A stretch of 12,274 bases of DNA from the NCBI GenBank assembly GCA_017996845.1, contig JAGOGF010000018.1, positions 1 to 12,274 on the forward strand. The letters are read 5' to 3'. Each line of letters opens with the position of its first letter. Positions within the stretch are counted from its first letter, which is position 1. The position numbers and the translations under genes were made by a program. Source of the stretch: Butyrivibrio sp. Lineage in GTDB: Bacteria; Bacillota_A; Clostridia; Lachnospirales; Lachnospiraceae. A model generated the notes under the pieces. It ran no database searches. It saw nothing but the letters and a program-made list of their open reading frames with translations, and was not told the DNA's origin. Below are positions 6,915-12,274 of this stretch, piece after piece.

Positions 6915-8303
6915 ATGGGGAACAGAACAATTGCAGAAATGACTGACAGGATCAGCGAACTGAACAGGCAGGGAACGTTGACATTAAAGAATTGTGCCGA
7001 TTTTTTAAATGAAATCCCGCGGTTCACACAGAAGCATGCCTTGGCCGATACCAGAAAATTTCTTGACTTTATGGGAGCTCCGGATGAACAGATGCAGATC
7101 ATTCATATTGCAGGCACCAATGGAAAAGGCTCTGTCTGTGCATATATTTCTTCCATTCTGATGCATGCCGGTTATACAACGGGGATGTTTACATCACCGC
7201 ATCTGGTCAGGATATCTGAGCGATTTCGGATTAATAACGCGGTAATTGAAGATGATGTATTCATTTATTATTTTATGCAGGTAATTTATCAGATATCGCA
7301 ATATGAGGATCAAAGCTATTTTCCAACTTTTTTTGAATATTTGTTTATTATGGCGATGCTGTTATATCGGGAACATCCGGTAGATTATCTTATTCTGGAG
7401 ACCGGACTGGGCGGAAGGCTGGATGCAACGAACAGTATCAGGCATCCCAAAGTATGCACAATTACAGAAATCGGGATGGATCATATGCAATATCTCGGGA
7501 ATACAATTGAAGAGATTGCAGGAGAAAAAGCAGGAATCATAAAGGAACATATTCCGGTTGTGTTTTGTGACAGAAGAACGGAAAGTTCTGAAGTAATCGA
7601 AAAAAAAGCGCAGCAGGAGCAGGCACAGGTGTATGCAGTATCCGGTGCACAGATTTTTGGAGTTAAAGTTTTCACATCTTTGGATGGGAATAAATGCATT
7701 GATTTTTCCTATTATTCCCGCTATTATAAGTATGTTGGTCTACGACTGTCCACAACTGCAATATACCAAACAGAAAATGCCGCTTTAGCGATAACAACAA
7801 TAGAAGTACTGGAAGAACAGGGACTGCAGATCTCTCAGGAGGCAATTCGCAAGGGACTTACAGATATGGTGTGGGAAGCTCGTATGGAAGAAGCCGAACC
7901 AGATTTTTATATTGATGGTGCGCATAATACAGATGGTATGGCTGCTTTTTTGGAAAGTGTCAGAGAGATTGACTGTAATGGTCAGAAACATCTTATTTTT
8001 GGAGTGGTTGGAGATAAGCAGTATACCAAAATGGCAGAGCAGGTATTAAACAGTGATCTGTTTGCTGACATTGCAGTGACTGTTCTGGCAACGGAACGTT
8101 CTGTTTCTGAGACCGAACTGGAGCAGACTTTTTATATGGAAGAAAGACTTTTACAGAAACAGCAGAAAATAGTTTTTTTTAATAATGCAGCGCAGGCACT
8201 GAAATGGACAATGCAGAAAAAGAAACCGGGGGATCTGGTTTTTGCAGCAGGATCACTTTATCTGGCGGGCCAGATAAAGGAAGAACTGAGCAGCAAGATA
8301 TAA
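6915..8303 (+). CDS. folC: Folylpolyglutamate synthase / dihydrofolate synthase
   Basis: This cytoplasmic ATP-dependent ligase (462 residues) adds glutamate to tetrahydrofolates and, in bifunctional forms, to dihydropteroate. It belongs to the Mur ligase family. Visible are the P-loop GTNGKGS (67-73), TSPHL followed by RISERFRINN (from 93), ETGLGGRLDATN (162-173), the IGMDH and EKAG motifs with K205 as the expected carbamylated lysine, and DGAHN (334-338), which begins the C-terminal domain. The P-loop lies about 20 residues later than in many relatives, because of an N-terminal stretch before NCADFLNEIPRFT. The chosen ATG has GGAG (6906-6909) five bases upstream, so the extension is probably real. 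It is the first gene of a closely spaced plus-strand set, 109 bases after valS. Whether it has both activities cannot be read from the sequence. Confidence 0.95.
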   Translation: MGNRTIAEMTDRISELNRQGTLTLKNCADFLNEIPRFTQKHALADTRKFLDFMGAPDEQMQIIHIAGTNGKGSVCAYISSILMHAGYTTGMFTSPHLVRISERFRINNAVIEDDVFIYYFMQVIYQISQYEDQSYFPTFFEYLFIMAMLLYREHPVDYLILETGLGGRLDATNSIRHPKVCTITEIGMDHMQYLGNTIEEIAGEKAGIIKEHIPVVFCDRRTESSEVIEKKAQQEQAQVYAVSGAQIFGVKVFTSLDGNKCIDFSYYSRYYKYVGLRLSTTAIYQTENAALAITTIEVLEEQGLQISQEAIRKGLTDMVWEARMEEAEPDFYIDGAHNTDGMAAFLESVREIDCNGQKHLIFGVVGDKQYTKMAEQVLNSDLFADIAVTVLATERSVSETELEQTFYMEERLLQKQQKIVFFNNAAQALKWTMQKKKPGDLVFAAGSLYLAGQIKEELSSKI

Positions 8304-8336
8304 TGCGCGGGATGATGACGCAGAAATGAGGTTTTT

Positions 8337-8528
8337 ATGATTAATTTTGAAGACGAACTCAAAAAATTTCACCCAAGTCTTGAAATTGAGGATGCGGAAG
8401 AAATGATATGTAATCAGGATCTTGACGATATGGCAGATGTGCTTGTAAAGCTGTTAAAAGATGCCGGTGCAGATACCGATGGCAGGCATGCAGCAGGCAG
8501 ACCTGTTACAAGAACGCCTAGAAACTGA
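8337..8528 (+). CDS. Small acidic protein of unknown function (63 residues)
   Basis: An ATG with GAGG (8328-8331) five bases upstream opens a 63-residue frame, 33 bases after folC. The first two thirds are acidic and helical in pattern, with units such as NFEDELKKFHPSLEIEDAEE and DDMADVLVKLLKDA. The last 16 residues are arginine-rich and low in hydrophobics. There is no signal peptide, membrane segment or cysteine pair. I do not recognise the family. Its stop codon (8526-8528) touches the ribosome binding site of the next gene, so the two are probably translationally coupled. The spacing and the good initiation site argue for a real gene; the unusual tail leaves open a small frame error near its end. 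Confidence 0.7.
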   Translation: MINFEDELKKFHPSLEIEDAEEMICNQDLDDMADVLVKLLKDAGADTDGRHAAGRPVTRTPRN

Positions 8529-8544
8529 AAGGAGTAAGTTTGCC

Positions 8545-9960
8545 ATGAAATGTTATCATTGCGACTGCGAATTGACAGATCAGGATATCTGCCCAACCTG
8601 CGGCGCTGATGTTGCTTTATATAAAAAATTAATGAGCCTCTCAAACCTTTATTATAATGAAGGTTTGGAGAAAGCAACAGTCAGAAATCTGACAGGAGCG
8701 GCTGAAAGTCTTCATCAGAGTTTGAAACTCAATAAGGGAAATATTGATGCAAGAAACCTTTTGGGACTTGTATATTACGAAATGGGAGAAGTTGTTGCAG
8801 CACTCAGCGAATGGGTGATCAGCAAGAATTTGTCTGCAGAAGATAATGCAGCGGATGATTATATGAATGAGCTGCGAAATAATCCGACACGCCTTGACAC
8901 CATGAACCAGACAGTTAAGAAATATAATATTGCACTGAAGTATTGTCAGCAGAATAGTCTTGATCTGGCAGTGATACAGCTGAAAAAAGTCTTGTCGCTG
9001 AATCCGAGTTTTATCAGGGCACATCAGCTTCTGGCATTGTTATATCTGAATAGCGGAAATTATGCCAAAGCGGAGCGTGAACTTGAAAAATGTGTAAGGA
9101 TTGACACGGGAAACACATTGACACAAAGATATCTGATGGAAGCACGGCATATGCAGATACCCGGAGAAGATGAGGCAAAACATCTCTCTGAAATTCCTTC
9201 CGCGAAGGAAGTAGTACAGTATCGGAGCGGAAATGAGACAATCATACAGCCGGTACATAATCTGCAGCCCAGAGGAGCAGTTTCCATGCTCAGCATAGCG
9301 ATTGGAACAGTATTGGGTATTGCAATCGCATGTTTTCTTATTTTACCCGCGAGGATCCAGACAATCAACAGCAGTAATAAAGAGCGTATTACTGCTATCA
9401 GTGAACAATCAGATTCCAAATCAGCGCAGCTGACGGAATATGAACAGCAAATTGCAGATTTAAAAAAAGAAAAAGATGGATTACAGTCTCAGATTGATTC
9501 CTATCAGGGAACGGATACGACAATGGATGTAATGGATGCTTTAATGGCGGCTACCAGTACATATCTGACCAAACCTTCTGATACTGAGACAATAGCAGGA
9601 TATTTGGAACATGTTGATCTGAGCAAAATGGGTTCCTCTGCTACGGCGGAGTTTACGGAACTTTATAATTCACTTGTGAAGCTGGTGGGACCGAGAATGG
9701 CAGCCATGTATTACAGCAGCGGTTACGCAGCATATAAGAAACAGGATTATGATACAGCAATTACAGCACTGACGCAGGCATACCAGTATGATAATACCAA
9801 TGGGGATGCGTTGTTTTACCTTGCCAATTGTTATTATGAAAAAGGGGATACCAATCAGGCCAAAAAAATTTATGATCAGGTTATAAATGATTTCCAGGGA
9901 ACCAGAAAAGCAAGTAACTCGGAAGCAAAGATTGCAGAAATCAATAATGCTTCCAATTGA
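8545..9960 (+). CDS. Zinc-ribbon, TPR, single-TM, coiled-coil, TPR membrane protein
   Basis: The 471-residue protein begins with a CxxC...CxxC zinc ribbon (C3, C6, C16, C19). Two helical-repeat blocks of TPR type follow at about 33-93 and 129-188, the second with the clear unit PSFIRAHQLLALLYLNSGNYAKAERELEKC. A single membrane segment lies at about 246-268, then a coiled coil (about 277-324) and a C-terminal TPR pair (about 385-450) ending in a FYLANCYYEKGDTNQAKKIYDQ-like unit similar in style to CpoB/YbgF repeats. There is no N-terminal signal peptide, so the zinc ribbon and first TPRs should be cytoplasmic and the coiled coil and last TPRs outside. ATG 8545 is chosen because AAAGGAG (8528-8534) precedes it; the frame is open further upstream but would overlap the 63-residue gene. 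A role as a scaffold across the membrane is inference. No enzymatic domain is seen. Confidence 0.85.
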   Translation: MKCYHCDCELTDQDICPTCGADVALYKKLMSLSNLYYNEGLEKATVRNLTGAAESLHQSLKLNKGNIDARNLLGLVYYEMGEVVAALSEWVISKNLSAEDNAADDYMNELRNNPTRLDTMNQTVKKYNIALKYCQQNSLDLAVIQLKKVLSLNPSFIRAHQLLALLYLNSGNYAKAERELEKCVRIDTGNTLTQRYLMEARHMQIPGEDEAKHLSEIPSAKEVVQYRSGNETIIQPVHNLQPRGAVSMLSIAIGTVLGIAIACFLILPARIQTINSSNKERITAISEQSDSKSAQLTEYEQQIADLKKEKDGLQSQIDSYQGTDTTMDVMDALMAATSTYLTKPSDTETIAGYLEHVDLSKMGSSATAEFTELYNSLVKLVGPRMAAMYYSSGYAAYKKQDYDTAITALTQAYQYDNTNGDALFYLANCYYEKGDTNQAKKIYDQVINDFQGTRKASNSEAKIAEINNASN

Positions 9961-9978
9961 TGAAGAGAGGCGTGTAAA

Positions 9979-10221
9979 TTGGCACGTGAAATGATTTTTA
10001 AAATGGAAAGGCCCGGTCTGTTGAAAGAAGGAGATCAGATAACAGTAACAGAAGGGGTCCTTCCAAGTAATTATTATTATACGATCGATCCATCTCTTGC
10101 AATGTCCGCTAATTATCCATTTCGTGAGAGAATGTCTGAAAAGAACGGAATAGTGACGGAAGTTGTTGAGAATGCGAGAGGATATTATGTAAAAGCTGTT
10201 TTTGGCAGAGATAAGGCATAA
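9979..10221 (+). CDS. Conserved-looking 80-residue protein, function unknown (TTG start)
   Basis: The frame starts at TTG (9979), eight bases after GAGAGG (9965-9970); the first ATG (9991) is too far from that site. The product is soluble, with no signal peptide or membrane segment. Alternating hydrophobic and charged residues (LKEGDQITVTEGVL, NGIVTEVVEN, GYYVKAVFGRDKA) and a central tyrosine-rich stretch suggest a small beta-barrel fold, but this is by eye only. I recognise no named family. It lies 18 bases after the membrane TPR gene and 18 before ridA, so it is almost certainly co-transcribed with both. Confidence 0.72.
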   Translation: MAREMIFKMERPGLLKEGDQITVTEGVLPSNYYYTIDPSLAMSANYPFRERMSEKNGIVTEVVENARGYYVKAVFGRDKA

Positions 10222-10239
10222 AAAAGGAGTGTGAAAAGT

Positions 10240-10617
10240 ATGAAAAAAATAGCAACAGACAAAGCACCGGCGGCAATCGGCCCTTATTCACAGGCAATTC
10301 AGGCAGGGGATTTTCTTTATGCATCAGGCCAGATTCCGATCAATCCTGCCACAGGAGATATTTCTGGAGAAGATATTACAACACAGACAGATCTTGTCTG
10401 CAGAAATATAGGTAAAATTCTTTATGCGGCTGGTACAGATTATGAACACGTTGTAAAGACAACCTGTTTTTTAGCAGAAATGGCTGATTTTGCAGCATTT
10501 AACAGTGTATATGAAAAGTATTTTACCGGAAAGCCGGCAAGAAGCTGTGTTGCAGTAAAACAACTTCCCAAGAATGTACTTTGTGAAGTTGAAGTTGTAT
10601 GTTACCTTGGAAAATAA
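10240..10617 (+). CDS. ridA: RidA family reactive intermediate deaminase
   Basis: The 125-residue protein belongs to the YjgF/YER057c/UK114 (RidA) family, whose members hydrolyse enamine/imine products such as 2-aminoacrylate made by PLP enzymes, releasing ammonia and a keto acid. It forms trimers with active sites between subunits. The residues that matter in E. coli RidA are all present: Y16 (APAAIGPYSQ), S29 (YASGQIP), R101 and C103 (PARSCVAV) and E116 (LCEVEV). Length is typical. ATG 10240 is preferred because AAAAAGGAGT (10221-10230) lies ten bases upstream; the GTG at 10231 abuts that site. It sits between an unknown small protein and a TPR lipoprotein. RidA is known to protect branched-chain amino acid enzymes, so the presence of valS nearby is suggestive but may be coincidence. 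Confidence 0.96.
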   Translation: MKKIATDKAPAAIGPYSQAIQAGDFLYASGQIPINPATGDISGEDITTQTDLVCRNIGKILYAAGTDYEHVVKTTCFLAEMADFAAFNSVYEKYFTGKPARSCVAVKQLPKNVLCEVEVVCYLGK

Positions 10618-10630
10618 GGTGTCGTCTGTG

Positions 10631-11695
10631 ATGAAATCGAACAGAAAGTATAGGTTGTTTGCAGTTGTTTTGTGTGCAATGATTTTCTGCTGCGGCTGCA
10701 GTACCTTTTCCGGTCAGAAAAATATTGATTCCGGTATGAATTATATTGAGAATCATGATTACGAAAGTGCGCTCGCAAGCTTTTCACAGGCACAGAAAGC
10801 CGGAGAAAGTGCAAGGCTTCTTTATCGCGGAATCGGAATAGCTAATTTAAAGATGGCAAACTATACAGAAGCAGTAAAAGCATTGGAACAGTCACTTGCT
10901 GCCAGCTGGGGTATTGTGGATGCCATGGATTATGATACGAATTACTATCTTGCAGAAGCACTTTCCGGAGAAGGGGATTATGCCGGTGCAATTCAGGTTT
11001 ACAGTGCAATACTCAACTTGCATAAGGATGAGCGTAATGCCTGCTACCTGAGAGGGATTACGGAACTGAAAAATGGCGATCATGACAGTGCTTCTGCAGA
11101 TTTTACCAAAACAATTGCGCTTGCACCAAAGGATTACGACCGGATTATCATGATATATCAGGCACTTGCTGATTATGGCTATCAGGATGAAGGAACGGTA
11201 ATTTTACAAACGGCAATGAGTCAGGGAAGTTCTTCCATGACAAATTTTGAAAAGGGACAGATTTCATATTATCTGGGAAATAATGCGGATGCGCAAAATT
11301 ATCTGGAAGGAGCGCGAAGCGAAAAGGGAAATGCAGGTAATGCGGCAGTGGTTCTTCTTTTGGGACAGACAGGGGAGAAACAGCAGGATTATAACTATGC
11401 TGTCAGTGTTTATAAATCATTTTTGCAGGATAACCCCAAGCATGCCGATGTGTATAACCGTCTTGGTATATGTGAGATGAAAATGGGAAGCTATGAAGCA
11501 GCGATAGCTGATTTTGAAACGGGCCTGGCACTGAAAGATGCTTCTGCAAATCAGGCACTTTTGCGTAATGAAATAGCAGCATATGAATATGGCGGAAATT
11601 TTGATCAGGCGAAAACGCTGATGGAAACTTATTCCAAAACATATCCTGAAGATCAGCAGGCAGCCAGGGAAAAGATATTTTTGTCTACCAGATAA
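10631..11695 (+). CDS. TPR-repeat lipoprotein
   Basis: The 354-residue product starts with MKSNRKYRLF, a hydrophobic stretch, and CCGC-STFSG, so it is probably exported and lipid-anchored at C23. The -3 position is cysteine rather than the usual leucine, so the lipobox is atypical. The mature part is about eight TPR units, for example NHDYESALASFSQA, MANYTEAVKALEQSL, EGDYAGAIQVYSAIL, KNGDHDSASADFTKTI, QDYNYAVSVYKSFL and MGSYEAAIADFETGL. These form a superhelical protein-binding scaffold on the outer face of the membrane. No catalytic domain is seen. AAGG (10616-10619) overlaps the ridA stop region; ATG 10631 is chosen, and GTG at 10628 is an alternative. Reading the frame further upstream would overlap ridA and lose the signal peptide start. 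It is the last gene before the terminator. It may act with the membrane TPR protein of the same cluster, which is inference. Confidence 0.88.
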   Translation: MKSNRKYRLFAVVLCAMIFCCGCSTFSGQKNIDSGMNYIENHDYESALASFSQAQKAGESARLLYRGIGIANLKMANYTEAVKALEQSLAASWGIVDAMDYDTNYYLAEALSGEGDYAGAIQVYSAILNLHKDERNACYLRGITELKNGDHDSASADFTKTIALAPKDYDRIIMIYQALADYGYQDEGTVILQTAMSQGSSSMTNFEKGQISYYLGNNADAQNYLEGARSEKGNAGNAAVVLLLGQTGEKQQDYNYAVSVYKSFLQDNPKHADVYNRLGICEMKMGSYEAAIADFETGLALKDASANQALLRNEIAAYEYGGNFDQAKTLMETYSKTYPEDQQAAREKIFLSTR

Positions 11696-11702
11696 AGAAG
11701 AT

Positions 11703-11754
11703 AAAAAGGCTTTTCACTCTGTATCATTGCAGAGGAAAAGCCCTTTTGCTTTTT
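11703..11754. terminator. Bidirectional intrinsic terminator
   Basis: GGCTTTTC (11708-11715) pairs with GAAAAGCC (11735-11742), and inside it CTCTG (11717-11721) pairs with CAGAG (11730-11734), with one bulged A and an 8-base loop. A-rich sequence lies on the left and T-rich sequence (CTTTTGCTTTTT) on the right, so it can end both the TPR lipoprotein transcript and the convergent PH-domain transcript. Confidence 0.88.
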
Positions 11755-11762
11755 AAGGATAT

Positions 11763-12200
11763 TTACTGATTCAGGGAATCCATATTATCTACCGAATGGA
11801 TATCATCACTTCCAAAACCGATATCCTGCATGCTCACGGTTCTGCGGTTTAAACGGCATTTTTCAGATGTCTGCAGAATATAGTCTTTTATTTCTGAGCC
11901 ATGGCGGATATTTTTCATTACGATTGTGCGGTCCGTAACATCAGATGTGAAACAGGTAACAGTTGCAAGACCGAACAGGCGCTGAAAAAGATTTCTGGAA
12001 AGCTCAACGTCACTGATTCGATACATATAACAGTCATTTTCTTTTATATTTATGAGTCCGGAAACAATAACGAGGTCAGTCTCATAAATACGGAAGTGTG
12101 TAAACGGCCATGGAATACCAAAAAACAACAGGCGTGTGGTTTCCTTATATACAAGATTTCCCTTTGCCAGAATGGAAGCTGATGAATGATTTGTATCCAT
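11763..12200 (-). CDS. Bacterial PH-domain protein (YdbT/bPH2-like)
   Basis: The 145-residue protein carries one bacterial pleckstrin-homology domain of the YdbT/DUF304 type at about residues 20-110. It has the family pattern RIYETDLVIVSGLI (start of the barrel), YRISDVELSRNLFQRLFGLATV, and a later strand and helix ending KNIRHGSEIKDYIL. The family's function is largely unknown. Many members have membrane segments, but none is evident here, so the protein is probably cytoplasmic or peripheral. The C-terminal 30 residues are polar and acidic with no recognisable motif. The start at 12200 is chosen because GGAGAAAGGA precedes it on the minus strand; an upstream in-frame ATG at 12240-12242 would place that site inside the coding sequence. 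It is convergent with the folC cluster, so it is probably not part of it. Confidence 0.85.
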   Translation of the reverse strand: MDTNHSSASILAKGNLVYKETTRLLFFGIPWPFTHFRIYETDLVIVSGLINIKENDCYMYRISDVELSRNLFQRLFGLATVTCFTSDVTDRTIVMKNIRHGSEIKDYILQTSEKCRLNRRTVSMQDIGFGSDDIHSVDNMDSLNQ

Positions 12201-12211
12201 TTTTTCCTTTC

Positions 12212-12229
12212 TCCGGTATATATTCCGGA
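12212..12229 (-). repeat. Inverted repeat overlapping the PH gene ribosome binding site
   Basis: TCCGG (12212-12216) and CCGGA (12225-12229) flank an 8-base AT spacer. On the minus strand the second arm overlaps the GGAG part of the ribosome binding site. An RNA hairpin could partly cover it, or the dyad could bind a regulator. No clear promoter is identified between here and the window edge. Confidence 0.35.
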
Positions 12230-12274
12230 AACCAATATCCAAATAAAAAAATTGTAGTTCGCAGGAAACAGATC

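Noticed and set aside
8461..8544. Upstream in-frame extension of the zinc-ribbon/TPR gene, or a frameshift fusion with the 63-residue gene
   Set aside because: AAAGGAG at 8528-8534 precedes ATG 8545, and the zinc ribbon starts right there. I found no slippery heptamer in the correct frame. A sequencing error is not excluded.
10574..10630. Extended start of the TPR lipoprotein overlapping ridA
   Set aside because: It would put extra residues before a normal signal peptide and overlap a well-defined ridA end; ATG 10631 has a ribosome binding site.

Overview
The window looks like a chromosomal segment of a low-GC Gram-positive anaerobe of the Clostridia, most likely Lachnospiraceae. The basis is the AT-rich intergenic DNA, strong AAGGAGG-type ribosome binding sites, a T-box leader on valS, an ECF-type vitamin transporter subunit and the style of the proteins. 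The genus is not determined. I see no tRNA or rRNA gene, CRISPR array, transposase or integrase, and nothing that marks the segment as horizontally acquired.

Layout. Positions 3-689 (+) are the 3' end of a DinG/Rad3-type superfamily 2 helicase gene cut by the window edge. A 448-base AT-rich convergent spacer follows, with reiterated TTATGTA motifs, dyads and a strong bidirectional terminator (1078-1124). On the minus strand, 1138-2835 encodes a soluble TPR-GGDEF diguanylate cyclase. Divergent from it, 3041-3655 (+) encodes an ECF transporter S component. From 3694 there is a near-consensus promoter, a complete T-box leader with a GUA (valine) specifier, and valS (4133-6805).

A plus-strand cluster then runs to 11695: folC (6915-8303), a 63-residue acidic protein (8337-8528), a zinc-ribbon/TPR/single-TM/coiled-coil/TPR protein (8545-9960), an 80-residue unknown protein (9979-10221), ridA (10240-10617) and a TPR lipoprotein (10631-11695). 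The gaps are 10-41 bases with good ribosome binding sites, so these six genes are probably one transcript, perhaps fed in part by read-through from valS. The cluster ends at a bidirectional terminator (11703-11754) shared with a convergent minus-strand bacterial PH-domain protein (11763-12200).

How the genes may work together. valS is controlled by uncharged tRNA-Val through the T-box. folC (folate polyglutamylation) and ridA (clearance of reactive enamine/imine metabolites) are housekeeping metabolic genes. The least explained part is the set of two TPR proteins, both predicted to place TPRs on the outer face of the membrane, together with two uncharacterised small proteins. This is the best candidate here for an undescribed module, but any function is inference. 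The rest of the window is well-known families in ordinary arrangement.
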